A stretch of DNA of 64,000 nt from Streptosporangiaceae bacterium (GTDB taxonomy: Bacteria; Actinomycetota; Actinomycetes; Streptosporangiales; Streptosporangiaceae): positions 1-64,000 of the forward strand of contig JAICYD010000017.1 of NCBI GenBank assembly GCA_025934375.1, given 5' to 3'. The notes below the pieces were generated by a model, which saw only the letters and a list, made by a program, of their open reading frames with translations, did not search any database and was not told the DNA's origin. Positions 44,529-53,334 of the stretch are shown piece after piece. The position numbers and the translations under genes were made by a program. Position 1 is the stretch's first letter; the number at the start of each line of letters is the position of its first letter.

Positions 44529-45541
44529 CCGTTGTAATGCCGGCCGGCGTCGCTGTTGCGCGTGACCTGGTGGGACCCGCGACGCAGGCCGCGATTGGCC
44601 GGCTCAGCCCGGGCGTCCGGCGGGTGGCCACCTACCATTACGGGCTTTCCGACGCGGAGGGGAACCCGGTAAGCGGCGGCAGCGGGAAGGCGCTGCGGCC
44701 CGCGCTCGCCCTGCTGTCCGCCCGCGCCGCCGGGGCGGCGCCCGAGCGCGGCGTCACCCCCGCCGTCGCGGTGGAGCTCGTGCACAACTTCTCCCTGCTG
44801 CACGACGACATCATGGACGGCGACACCGAGCGGCGGCACCGGCCGACCGCGTGGACGGTGTTCGGTGTCGGCGCGGCGATCCTGGCCGGGGACGCGATGC
44901 TCGCCCTCGCCAACGACCTGCTGCTTGAGGAGATGGCCCCGGGCGGCCCGTGGGGCGCGCGCTGCCTGTCCACCGCGGTGCAGCGCCTGATCGCCGGCCA
45001 GGGCGAGGACATCGCGTTCGAGAAGCGCGACGACGTGAACCTCGACGAGTGCGTCCAGATGGCCGGCGACAAGACCGCCGCGCTGATGGCCTGCGCCTGC
45101 ACGATCGGCGCGGTCCACGTGGGCGCCCGGCCGGAGCTGGCGATGGGCCTGGCCGAGTTCGGCGGCCACGTGGGGCTGGCCTTCCAGCTCACCGATGACC
45201 TGCTCGGCATCTGGGGGGCGACCGAGGTCACCGGCAAGCCGGTCCGCGCCGACCTGCGCGCCCGGAAGAAGTCGCTGCCGGTGGTCGCCGCGCTAACCAG
45301 CGGCACCCCGGAGGCCGCCGAGCTGAAGAGCCTGCTCAACTCACCCGGTGAGCTGACCGAGGATGACCTGGTGCGCGCCGCCGACCTGGTCGTCGCGGCC
45401 GGCGGGAAGCAGTGGGCGGAGACCGAGGCCGACAGCCGGCTCGCCGCCGCGGCCAGGTGCCTCGACGACGCGGGCCTCCCCGCTGACGTGCACGCGGAAT
45501 TCATCGCGATAGCGGAGTTCATTACCGCGAGGCAGTGGTAG
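44525..45541 (+). CDS. Polyprenyl diphosphate synthase (farnesyl/geranylgeranyl type)
   Basis: A trans-prenyl chain-elongating enzyme with the two Asp-rich motifs LLHDDIMDGDTERR near residue 93 and FQLTDDLLGIWG near 224, plus GGSGKALRPALALL for diphosphate binding. In a hopanoid operon it should supply farnesyl diphosphate to HpnD. The residues just before the first motif (VELVHNFSL) suit short-chain products, but chain length cannot be fixed from sequence. GTG start; it overlaps the hpnE stop by four bases and the cyclase gene begins four bases after its stop. Confidence 0.93.
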   Translation: MTVVMPAGVAVARDLVGPATQAAIGRLSPGVRRVATYHYGLSDAEGNPVSGGSGKALRPALALLSARAAGAAPERGVTPAVAVELVHNFSLLHDDIMDGDTERRHRPTAWTVFGVGAAILAGDAMLALANDLLLEEMAPGGPWGARCLSTAVQRLIAGQGEDIAFEKRDDVNLDECVQMAGDKTAALMACACTIGAVHVGARPELAMGLAEFGGHVGLAFQLTDDLLGIWGATEVTGKPVRADLRARKKSLPVVAALTSGTPEAAELKSLLNSPGELTEDDLVRAADLVVAAGGKQWAETEADSRLAAAARCLDDAGLPADVHAEFIAIAEFITARQW

Positions 45542-45545
45542 AGCA

Positions 45546-47447
45546 GTGACCGAGACCGTAGCCCCTGACGTACCCCAGGACCTGGGCGTGCGCGAGTTCG
45601 CGGCCACGACGCTCCAGCGCGCGACCGACCACCTGCTCGGGTTGCAGAATCCGGCCGGCTGGTGGCAGGGCGAGCTGGAGACCAATGTCACCATGGACGC
45701 CGAGGACCTGCTGCTGCGGCACTTCCTGGGCATCTTGACCCCGGACGTCGCGAGCGAGGCCGCGATCTGGATCCGCTCGCAGCAGCGCGCCGACGGCACC
45801 TGGGCCAACTTCTACGGTGGCCCCGGTGACCTGGGCACCACGGTCGAGGCGTACGTCGCGCTCCGCCTGGCGGGCGATGAGCCCGGCGCGCCGCACATGG
45901 CCCGGGCCGCCGAGTGGGTCAGGGGCCGGGGCGGCGTGAGCGCCACGCGCGTCTTCACCAGGATCTGGCTGGCGCTGTCGGGCCGCTGGTCCTGGAATGA
46001 CATCCCGGTGATCCCGCCGGAGGTCATCTACCTGCCCTCCTGGTTCCCGCTGAACATCTACGACTGGGGCTGCTGGGCGCGGCAGACCCTCGTCGCGCTG
46101 GCGGTCGTCTCCTCCTTCAAGCCCAGCAGGCCGCTGCCTTTCGACATCCCCGAGTTGCACGCCGCGGTCCCCGGCAAGCCGCCGAAGGCCGATCAGAGGG
46201 ACTTCTGGTCGCTCACCTTCAACAACCTCGACAAGGTCCTGCACAAGCTGGAAAAGCGGGTCCCCAAGCGGGCGCGCCACGCCGCGCTGCGCCGCTGCGC
46301 CGACTGGATCATCGCCCGCCAGGAGGCCGACGGCTGCTGGGGCGGCATCCAGCCACCGTGGGTGTACTCGATCATGGGCCTGCACCTGCTCGGCTTCGGC
46401 CTGGACCATCCCGTCATCGCGAAGGCGATCAGCGGACTGGACCGGTTCACGATCCGGGACGAGAAGGGCCGCCGGCTGGAGGCCTGCCAGTCCCCGGTCT
46501 GGGACACCGTGCTGGTCATGACCGGGCTGGCTGACGCCGGGCTGCCGCCGGACCACCCGGCCCTGGTCTCCTCGGCGAACTGGGTGCTCGATGAGGAGAT
46601 CCGGCAGAAGGGCGACTGGCAGGTCCGCCGGCCCGGCACGCCGGGCGGCGGCTGGGCGTTCGAGTTCGACAACGACAACTACGCCGACACCGACGACACC
46701 GCCGAGGTCATCCTCGCCCTCCGCCGGACCGACACCGACAACCGCGCGGCCATCGAGCGCGGGCTGCGCTGGCTTGAGGGCATGCAGTGCAAGGACGGCG
46801 GCTGGGGCGCATTCGACGCCGACAACACCCGCGAGCTGGTCAACAAGCTGCCATTCTGCGACTTCGGCGCGGTCATCGACCCGCCGAGCGCGGACGTGAC
46901 CGCCCACATCGTCGAGGCGCTCGCCGCCGAGGGACGCCAGAACGAGACCGCCTGCCGGCGCGGTGTCATCTGGCTGCTGAAGAACCAGGAGCCGGACGGG
47001 TCGTGGTTCGGCCGGTGGGGCGCGAACTACGTCTACGGCACCGGGGCGGCCGTTCCCGCGCTCATCGCGGCCGGCGTCAAGGCGCACAAGCCGCCGATCC
47101 GCCGCGCCGTCGCCTGGCTCGAGGCCCGGCAGAACGCCGACGGCGGCTGGGGCGAGGACATGCGCTCCTACGACGACCCGGCGCGATGGAACGGCCAGGG
47201 CGATTCCACCGCCTCGCAGACCGCGTGGGCGCTGCTGGCCCTGCTCGCGGCCGGCGAGCAGGGCGGCGAAGCGGCCGAGCGCGGGATCCGCTGGCTAGCG
47301 CAGACGCAGCTAGCCGACGGCAGCTGGGACGAGCCCCAGTTCACCGGGACTGGCTTTCCCCGCGACTTCTACCTGAATTACCACCTGTACCGGCTGGCCT
47401 TCCCAGTTTCAGCGCTCGGGCGATATGTAAGGGGCTCACGACCATGA
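45546..47447 (+). CDS. shc: Squalene-hopene cyclase
   Basis: This class II triterpene cyclase makes hopene from squalene and lies on the membrane. The catalytic DxDDTA motif reads DTDDTAEV near residue 380, and several QW repeats are visible ([94 protein letters not shown]). The length (633) is normal. GTG start. It overlaps the next gene by four bases, as is usual in this operon. Confidence 0.97.
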   Translation: MTETVAPDVPQDLGVREFAATTLQRATDHLLGLQNPAGWWQGELETNVTMDAEDLLLRHFLGILTPDVASEAAIWIRSQQRADGTWANFYGGPGDLGTTVEAYVALRLAGDEPGAPHMARAAEWVRGRGGVSATRVFTRIWLALSGRWSWNDIPVIPPEVIYLPSWFPLNIYDWGCWARQTLVALAVVSSFKPSRPLPFDIPELHAAVPGKPPKADQRDFWSLTFNNLDKVLHKLEKRVPKRARHAALRRCADWIIARQEADGCWGGIQPPWVYSIMGLHLLGFGLDHPVIAKAISGLDRFTIRDEKGRRLEACQSPVWDTVLVMTGLADAGLPPDHPALVSSANWVLDEEIRQKGDWQVRRPGTPGGGWAFEFDNDNYADTDDTAEVILALRRTDTDNRAAIERGLRWLEGMQCKDGGWGAFDADNTRELVNKLPFCDFGAVIDPPSADVTAHIVEALAAEGRQNETACRRGVIWLLKNQEPDGSWFGRWGANYVYGTGAAVPALIAAGVKAHKPPIRRAVAWLEARQNADGGWGEDMRSYDDPARWNGQGDSTASQTAWALLALLAAGEQGGEAAERGIRWLAQTQLADGSWDEPQFTGTGFPRDFYLNYHLYRLAFPVSALGRYVRGSRP

Positions 47448-49015
47448 CTGAGACCATTCCGCAGGCACGGCCCGTCGCGGACGACATTCCCGGCACCGCC
47501 TCTAAATCGAGTGCCGGGCTCCTCGTCCTCGCGCCCATGCTGCTGGAGGCTAACGCCGTCCGGCGCGGGCTGACGCGGCCCACGAGCCAGGTCCAGCGCG
47601 CTGGCGTCGGCCAGAGCCGGGCGAGCAACCTGGCCATTGACCGTCTCGACGTCGCGTTGGGCGCCCCAGTAATGGTTATGGGCACGGCGGCCAGCCTTGA
47701 CGATGACCTCAGCCCCGGAGACCTGGTCGTCGCCACCGAGGTGACCGACGGGCGCGAGACCATCTCGCTTCCCGGGGCGATCTTGCTCGCCGCCGAGCTG
47801 CGCCGGGCCGGGTTGCGCGCACGCGCCGGGAAGCTCGTCACCGTGAGCCACCTGGTCAAGTCCGCCGAGCGCGCCAAGCTGGCCGCCGGCGGCGCCATCG
47901 CGGCTGACATGGAGTCGCTCACGCTGGTCCAGGCGGCCGCGGGCAGGCCGGTCGCCGTCATCCGGGCGGTGTCGGACGCCGGGTTCGGCCCTGGCATCGT
48001 GTCCGGCGGCCTGGCCGCGCTGAAGTCGCTGCGCCAGGCAGCCCCGGTCGCCGAGAAGTGGGCCGCCGCCTGCGCGGACCGCAGCATCCTGCTGGCCGGG
48101 CCGCGGTCGTTCTGCGCGGGCGTCGAGCGCGCCATCGAGATCGTGGAGCGCGCCCTGGAACTGCGCGGCGCGCCGGTTTACGTGCGCAAGGAGATCGTGC
48201 ACAACAAGCGGGTGGTCTTGGACCTGGAGCAGCGCGGCGCGGTGTTCGTGGACGAGCTCGACGAGGTGCCGGCCGGCGCCACCGTCGTGTTCTCGGCCCA
48301 CGGCGTGTCCCCGGCGGTGCGGACCGATGCCGCCGGCCGGGGGCTGTCGGTGATCGACGCGACCTGCCCGCTGGTCTCCAAGGTGCACGCCGAGGCCCGC
48401 CGGTTCGCCCGCGAGGGCTACACGCTCGCGCTGATCGGGCACGCCGGGCACGAGGAAGTCGAGGGCACGCTCGGCGAGGCTCCCGACTCAACGGTGCTGG
48501 TGGAGACCGCCGGGGACGTGGCCGCCCTGACCGTGCCGGATGAGTCGAAGGTCGCGTACCTGATGCAGACGACACTGGCGGTCGACGAGGCGGCCGACGT
48601 GGCGGCCGCGCTGCGCGAGAAGTTCCCCGGCATGCGGGCACCGGGGTCCGACGACATCTGCTACGCCACCACCAACCGGCAGGCCGCGGTGCGCGCCGTC
48701 GCCGCCGAGGCGGACCTGGTGCTGGTCGCCGGCTCGAAGAACTCCTCCAACTCGGTGCGGCTGGTGGAGCGCTCGGAGCGCGCGGGCACCGAGGCTCACC
48801 TGATCGACGGCGCCGAGGATATCGAGCTGTCGTGGCTGGCGGGGGTGTCGACCGTGGGCCTGACCGCCGGTGCCTCCGCCCCGCCCGCCGTGGTCACCGA
48901 GATCATCGAGGCCCTGTCCGGCCTGGGCGCGGTCACGGTAACCGAGAAGATCACCACGACCGAGTCCGTTCAGTTCGGCCTCCCCCGCGAGGTCCGCCGC
49001 CAGTTACTCAGGTGA
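47444..49015 (+). CDS. ispH: HpnG-like nucleoside phosphorylase fused to IspH
   Basis: This is one continuous frame of 523 residues with two enzymes. Residues about 20-205 match the HpnG phosphorylase, which removes adenine from adenosylhopane: [52 protein letters not shown]. Residues about 210-523 are 4-hydroxy-3-methylbut-2-enyl diphosphate reductase, with the three iron-sulfur cysteines ([45 protein letters not shown]), the active-site His residues ([28 protein letters not shown]) and [10 protein letters not shown]. It thus joins isoprenoid supply to hopanoid side-chain trimming. It is last in the operon; hpnH, which makes the adenosylhopane substrate, is not nearby. Confidence 0.93.
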   Translation: MTETIPQARPVADDIPGTASKSSAGLLVLAPMLLEANAVRRGLTRPTSQVQRAGVGQSRASNLAIDRLDVALGAPVMVMGTAASLDDDLSPGDLVVATEVTDGRETISLPGAILLAAELRRAGLRARAGKLVTVSHLVKSAERAKLAAGGAIAADMESLTLVQAAAGRPVAVIRAVSDAGFGPGIVSGGLAALKSLRQAAPVAEKWAAACADRSILLAGPRSFCAGVERAIEIVERALELRGAPVYVRKEIVHNKRVVLDLEQRGAVFVDELDEVPAGATVVFSAHGVSPAVRTDAAGRGLSVIDATCPLVSKVHAEARRFAREGYTLALIGHAGHEEVEGTLGEAPDSTVLVETAGDVAALTVPDESKVAYLMQTTLAVDEAADVAAALREKFPGMRAPGSDDICYATTNRQAAVRAVAAEADLVLVAGSKNSSNSVRLVERSERAGTEAHLIDGAEDIELSWLAGVSTVGLTAGASAPPAVVTEIIEALSGLGAVTVTEKITTTESVQFGLPREVRRQLLR

Positions 49016-49168
49016 CTTAGGCGCTGGGCGCCATTGGAGGCTTCACAGCGCCACTTCAGGAACGGCTCAGGTTCGGGCAGCAGCATTTCCAGTGGCGCGG
49101 AGGCCGCGCGGCAGGGGCTGGGACCCGCCCCGGCGCGGCCTTGCGCGCCGCCATCTTCACGCCGATGG

Positions 49169-50119
49169 CTACGCCAGGCGGGCCTCCTTTTCCAGCAGGC
49201 CCGCCAGGGCGTCGCCGGAGGCGCTGGGGTGGCCCGCCCTGGCGAACCACGTCGCCACGTTTCGGGCGTCGCGGGCGAGGAACTCGCGCCCGTTCGGGTT
49301 GGCGATGACGTCCACCACCTGGGGCAGGTCGATCATCACCAGGCGCCCGTCGTCCACCAGCAGGTTGTACGGGGACAGGTCACCGTGCGCCAGGCCATGC
49401 TCGGCGAGCGTGCACAGCGCGCCGACCAGCTGATCCCACAAGCTGGCGAGCCCGGCCGCGTCCGGCCGGGTCTCGGCGAGCCGGGGCGCTGCGGTGCCGT
49501 CGGGGTCGCCGATGAACTCCAGCAGGACCTCGGTGCCCAGGACCTGCACCGGATAGGGGACAGGGACGCCGGCGGCGTGCAACTGGCACAGCGCCGAGAA
49601 CTCGGCGTTCGCCCACTGTCCCGCGATGGCCGCCCGGCCGAACGCGCTGCGGTTGGCCGCCGCGCGGTTTACCCGCGACTCGCGGACCCGGCGGCCCTCC
49701 AGGTAGCCGGAGTCCCGGTGGAACAGCCGGTGCGTGGCATCGCGGTACCGCTTGGCCGCCAGCAGGCAGTCCGGGCCGGTGCCGGGGACGCCGCGGCGGA
49801 TCAGGTAGACGTCGGCTTCCTTGCCGGTCTTGAGGATGCCGAGCTCGGTGTCGACGGCGGCCAGGTCGGTGACGAGCCACTTCGGATGGGGCCGGGGGCC
49901 GCGCTCCAGCGGCGTGGACTGGTCCCAGGTGGACCAGCGGTCGCCCTCGGGCAGGCCGTCGGCCGCGTCGGTGGCACTCTCGGCCTGCAGCCGCTGCACG
50001 TGCCGGTCGCGCTTGAGGTACGTGTCCTCATTGTCGAACTTCTGACGCTTGGCGTTACCGCGGTTGCCGCGGCGGATCCGCCCGGAGGCCGGATCGTAGG
50101 AATCGGCGCTGTCGCGCAC
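49169..50119 (-). CDS. RIO1-family serine/threonine protein kinase
   Basis: A 316-residue protein. After a charged N-terminal tail (1-80) comes the RIO fold: KTGKEADVYLIRRG as the nucleotide loop, LLAAKRYRD with the ATP Lys, the RIO-specific FGRAAIAGQWANAEFSAL, HGDLSPYNLLVDD as catalytic loop and VMIDLPQVVD as the metal-binding Asp. RIO1 kinases mature ribosomes in eukaryotes and archaea; bacterial members have no settled role. The GTG start has GAGGAG eight bases upstream. It converges on the hopanoid operon. Confidence 0.9.
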   Translation of the reverse strand: MRDSADSYDPASGRIRRGNRGNAKRQKFDNEDTYLKRDRHVQRLQAESATDAADGLPEGDRWSTWDQSTPLERGPRPHPKWLVTDLAAVDTELGILKTGKEADVYLIRRGVPGTGPDCLLAAKRYRDATHRLFHRDSGYLEGRRVRESRVNRAAANRSAFGRAAIAGQWANAEFSALCQLHAAGVPVPYPVQVLGTEVLLEFIGDPDGTAAPRLAETRPDAAGLASLWDQLVGALCTLAEHGLAHGDLSPYNLLVDDGRLVMIDLPQVVDVIANPNGREFLARDARNVATWFARAGHPSASGDALAGLLEKEARLA

Positions 50120-50255
50120 TGGTGGTACTCCTCAGGTGGGCTGTGGTCAGGACAGGCTCGAAAAAGCCCGTGACGGGCGTAGACATTTGGCCTTCTCCTT
50201 TCCCACCGCCGGCCCGCGAGGCCGGGCACCAACCTGGTGACGCGAGTACTGTGCG

Positions 50256-51785
50256 CTACGGCACCGCCTTCGCGCAACTGATTTTCCGTCCGCGCGTTCC
50301 CGCGACCGCGGCCGCCGCGAGGGCGGCGCAGGCCGCTATCGCCATCGCCAAGCGGTCACCGGTGATCCCCGGGATGCCGCCGCCGACTGACTCGGCGACC
50401 GTCGGCAGCAGCGCCGCGCCGACCGCCGCGCCGATCTGGCGGCTGGTGTTGACCACCCCGCCGGCCAGCCCCTGATCACCGTCACCAAGCTCGCGCGTGG
50501 CGATCACGAGCGACCCGAACGCGGTCCCGGCCGAGCCGAAGCCGACCAGCGCCACCACCAGGAGCAGCGGGCTGTATCCGCCGCCGGGCAGCCCGGTCAG
50601 CACGAGGAAGCCCGTGGCGGCGATGGCGCCGGCGAGGGTGGCCAGTCGTCGCGCCCCGAGCCGGGCCACGAGCTTGGGGCCGAATATCCCCATCGTGAAT
50701 CCCGCCATGCCCTGCGGCGCGAGCGCCACCCCGGTCGCCAGCGGCGACAGGTGCAGGGCCTGCTGCATGTACAGCGACAGCAGCAGCAGTTCCCCGCCAT
50801 TCCAGACGCCGAGCAAGAACACGAGCGTCGCCCCGTCGCGCAGCCCTGGCCGCAGCAGCGTTCCCGGCCGCACGAGCGGTGCCGGGTGCCGTGCCTCCGC
50901 CGCCACGAAGCCGGCCCCGGTGGCGATGGCCGCCCCGATGGCCCCGATGACCAGCGGGGATGACCAGCCGAGGGCGTGCCCCTGCGAGACGCCGAACACC
51001 ACCAGCGCGACCGCCCCGGTGATCAGGGCCGCGCCCCGGACGTCCAGCCCCCGGCGGTCACCGGCCCGGCCAAGGTCAGGCGAGGGACCGGGATCTCCCG
51101 CAGCAACGATGACGGGATTACCGGGAGTGATGACCCGCGGCGCCAGCAGCGCCGCGAGCAGCCCGAAGGGCACGTTGACCAGGAAGACCGCCCGCCAGCT
51201 GGCCAGGTCGGTCAGCACGCCGCCGAGCACCTGCCCGGACACGAAGCCGACCGAGGCGATCGACCCGTACAGCCCGATGGCCCGGGTGCGGGCCGTCCCC
51301 TCCGCGAAGCTGGTCGTGATGAGCGCCAGTGCCGTGGGGGCGATGACCGCCGCGCCCGCGCCCTGGATGACGCGGGCGGCGACCAGCAGCGGCAGGTCCC
51401 GGGCGAGCCCGGCGGCCAGCGACGCCAGCGCGAAGACGGCCAGCCCGCCGATGAACATCCGGCGGCGCCCCAGCAGGTCGCCCGCGCGCCCGCCGAGGAT
51501 GAGCAGGCCGGCGAACGCGACCCCGTACCCGGTAACCACCCACTGAACCGCTGAGGTGCCCGCGCCCAGCTCATGCCCGATCGACGGCAGCGCCACGTTG
51601 ACGATCGTGAAGTCGAGGACGACCATGAAATTGCCGACCAGGAGCAGGGCAAGCCGGACGGCGGCCCGCGACGGACGGACGGGCACGCGCCGCCCCGCTG
51701 CGTGAGATCCCCGGGCAGCGCGGGTATGGCTTGTTACTGAGGCGCTTCTGGGGGTAGGTGGCAGTCCAGGCACGGAGTCAATCAT
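50256..51785 (-). CDS. MFS drug exporter, DHA2 (14-helix) type
   Basis: A 509-residue transporter has about 14 hydrophobic helices. The first helix has motif LALLLVGNFMVVLDFTIVNVALPSIG (motif D1 of the DHA2 group), then GGRAGDLLGRRRMFIGG (motif A), VLGGVLTDLASWRAVFLVNVPFG (motif C-like). A polar N-terminal tail of about 40 residues precedes the first helix, so the true start may lie inside. Substrate is unknown. No TetR or MarR regulator is adjacent; the divergent gene encodes a small repeat protein. Confidence 0.92.
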   Translation of the reverse strand: MIDSVPGLPPTPRSASVTSHTRAARGSHAAGRRVPVRPSRAAVRLALLLVGNFMVVLDFTIVNVALPSIGHELGAGTSAVQWVVTGYGVAFAGLLILGGRAGDLLGRRRMFIGGLAVFALASLAAGLARDLPLLVAARVIQGAGAAVIAPTALALITTSFAEGTARTRAIGLYGSIASVGFVSGQVLGGVLTDLASWRAVFLVNVPFGLLAALLAPRVITPGNPVIVAAGDPGPSPDLGRAGDRRGLDVRGAALITGAVALVVFGVSQGHALGWSSPLVIGAIGAAIATGAGFVAAEARHPAPLVRPGTLLRPGLRDGATLVFLLGVWNGGELLLLSLYMQQALHLSPLATGVALAPQGMAGFTMGIFGPKLVARLGARRLATLAGAIAATGFLVLTGLPGGGYSPLLLVVALVGFGSAGTAFGSLVIATRELGDGDQGLAGGVVNTSRQIGAAVGAALLPTVAESVGGGIPGITGDRLAMAIAACAALAAAAVAGTRGRKISCAKAVP

Positions 51786-51897
51786 GACATTTCGGCTATA
51801 TCACCAGGCGGCCGCCTTCTTACTGGACAGTAACATAGCGATCGCTTAAGATATATCTCGTAAAGCGGCAACGTATCGTGTCTATGAGGAGGCAGCC

Positions 51898-52311
51898 ATG
51901 ATCGACATCGAGGCCAGGATCCGCAGGCTATTCGGCAGGCTACGGTCCCGGGCAAGTGAGTTCCGGGCCGGCGACTCGGCCAAGAAGGCAGCCGGGGCGT
52001 TCCAGGACTTCAAGCAAAGCGACCGCGCGAAGAAGGCGGCGAGCGCCTTCCAGGACTTCAAGCAGAGCGACCGGGCCAAGAAGGCGGCCGGCGCGGTCAA
52101 CGACCTGAAGGACAGCGACGCGGCCAAGAAGGCGGCGGGCGCGCTTAACGACCTGCGCGCCAGCGGCACGGGCCAGAAGGCCGAGGCGACGCTGAAGGAC
52201 CTGCGCCAGCGCGAGCCAGTTCGCAAGGCCGAGGAGTCCGCGCGCAAGCTCCTGCACGACCTGCGGGCCGGCAGCGGCACCAGCGGCTCGAGCGGAAGCG
52301 CCTCCGCCTAG
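51898..52311 (+). CDS. Amphipathic 16-residue repeat protein
   Basis: This 137-residue protein has no recognised family. Five repeats of 16 residues run from about residue 28 to 107, with consensus AKKAAGAFQDFKQSDR: two Lys, small residues, then Phe or Leu spaced for one face of a helix. The whole protein should be helical and highly charged, like apolipoprotein-like, phasin-like or LEA-type proteins. No signal or membrane helix is present; a Gly/Ser tail ends it. The ATG follows GAGGAGG, and an AAGATATATC promoter-like box lies about 50 bases upstream. A role at membranes, granules or under desiccation is possible but unproven. Confidence 0.75.
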   Translation: MIDIEARIRRLFGRLRSRASEFRAGDSAKKAAGAFQDFKQSDRAKKAASAFQDFKQSDRAKKAAGAVNDLKDSDAAKKAAGALNDLRASGTGQKAEATLKDLRQREPVRKAEESARKLLHDLRAGSGTSGSSGSASA

Positions 52312-52353
52312 GCGACGGGCGGGCGGGGCGCGACTCGGGCGCGGGTCCGGGCC

Positions 52354-52866
52354 TTACGGGCCTGGGGTCACGCAGGTGACGGGGACCTTCGGCGCCGGGC
52401 GGGCCGGCGCGCCCTGCCCGGGGGCGCGGGGGGATACTCCGTTCGCCCTCCCGGGAGATTGCTGCGTCGTTGCCGGGGCGAAGGGGCTGGGCATCGGCTT
52501 AGCCGGAACCGCGGCGGTGGTGAAGGCAACGCACACCGCGACCGCTCCCGCGATGCTGCCGACGGCGATTACCCACCGGTCTGGCCGCCTCCGCGATGGT
52601 CGGCGCGGACGCCGCGCCGGCGCTGCCCGCTCCGGTCGCTCCGGGTCCACGAGCTGACGGATGGCGCTCGTCTGTTTTGTCGTATCCGCCGGCGGCGGGC
52701 CGGCCGCGTAGCCGCCCGGCCGCGCGTAATGGCCGGGCGGGCCGGCCGCGTACTGCTCGTACCCCTCATGCCGGCTGGCGCCCGGTCCGATGACCGGGAA
52801 GATCCCCGCTCGCTCGAGGTCTGGGTCGTAGTCGTGCAGGTAGTCGTCGCGGTCCGCGTACCCCAT
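52354..52866 (-). CDS. Single-span membrane protein with Pro-rich domains
   Basis: A 170-residue protein starting MGYADRDDYLHDYDPDLERAGIFPVIGPG, followed by a Gly/Pro/Tyr-rich stretch, a basic block (RRPRRPSRRRPDRW), one membrane helix (VIAVGSIAGAVAVCVAFTTAAV, near 110-132) and an external Pro/Ala-rich tail ending VPVTCVTPGP. The tail contains SPGRANGVSPRAP, which comes from a dispersed repeat (52430-52460). The ATG at 52866 has GAGGAG seven bases upstream. The N-terminus is inside by charge. No family was recognised. Confidence 0.6.
   Translation of the reverse strand: MGYADRDDYLHDYDPDLERAGIFPVIGPGASRHEGYEQYAAGPPGHYARPGGYAAGPPPADTTKQTSAIRQLVDPERPERAAPARRPRRPSRRRPDRWVIAVGSIAGAVAVCVAFTTAAVPAKPMPSPFAPATTQQSPGRANGVSPRAPGQGAPARPAPKVPVTCVTPGP
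52430..52460 (+). repeat. Dispersed repeat type A, copy 2
   Basis: GGGGATACTCCGTTCGCCC then TCCCGGGAGA, near-identical to the copy inside hpnC (41213-41256). It lies in the 3' part of the membrane-protein gene, whose strand encodes SPGRANGVSPR. Confidence 0.8.
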
Positions 52867-53223
52867 GTCCAAGCTCCTCATCGGCATTCCAACGTTACGT
52901 GACGGATTAACTACGTTCCGTCCTATCTGGGATACGGGAAGTAGCAGGGTTCGGCTCAATCGCGACGCACGGTATTTTCCGGACGCGCAGTGCCCTTGCC
53001 CGTCCCGGCGAGGCCTGTCCGCAGTCGGCGGCAACTCCCGCCTGACCCCTCATCCCGCTGCCCCAGCGGCAAGCTTCCTGGCTCCCGAGGTGGTGGCGCA
53101 ACCATTGGCGAGTGCCGTTACTGATCCCGCGGCGCGCGATACCGGCAAATCTGCCCTAGCGGCGCGCCCGTCCGGGCGCGATCATGATGGCTGACGGCGT
53201 TTCGTGGGCACACCTGTCGTTAA
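52867..53223. other. Divergent region upstream of the CHAD operon and the membrane-protein gene
   Basis: These 357 bases hold the ribosome site of the minus-strand membrane protein (GAGGAG) and no gene I can support. The right end merges into the 11-bp repeat array at 53224. Confidence 0.5.
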
Positions 53224-53297
53224 CATTAACGCAAGGTTAACGTAAGGTTAACGCAAGGTGAACATGATTACCGCGTGTAGGTGAATTTAAGGTTAAA
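53224..53297. promoter_or_regulatory. Array of 11-bp direct repeats resembling PHO boxes (PhoP/RegX3)
   Basis: Seven-base cores occur every 11 bases on the + strand: CATTAAC at 53224, GGTTAAC at 53235, GGTTAAC at 53246 and GGTGAAC at 53257. A second pair 11 bases apart follows: GGTGAAT at 53280 and GGTTAAA at 53291. The reverse complement reads GTTCACC and GTTAACC, the known direct-repeat unit of the actinobacterial PHO box. It lies 38-110 bases before the CYTH/CHAD gene. Confidence 0.75.
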
Positions 53298-53334
53298 TAG
53301 TTGCAGGTCGAAATGCCGGGAGAGGAGTTGCGCG

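Noticed and set aside
46787..47443. N-terminal extension of the ispH-fusion frame into the cyclase gene
   Set aside because: It overlaps the conserved C-terminal half of squalene-hopene cyclase and has shadow-like Arg-rich composition; the ATG at 47444 gives the normal four-base overlap.
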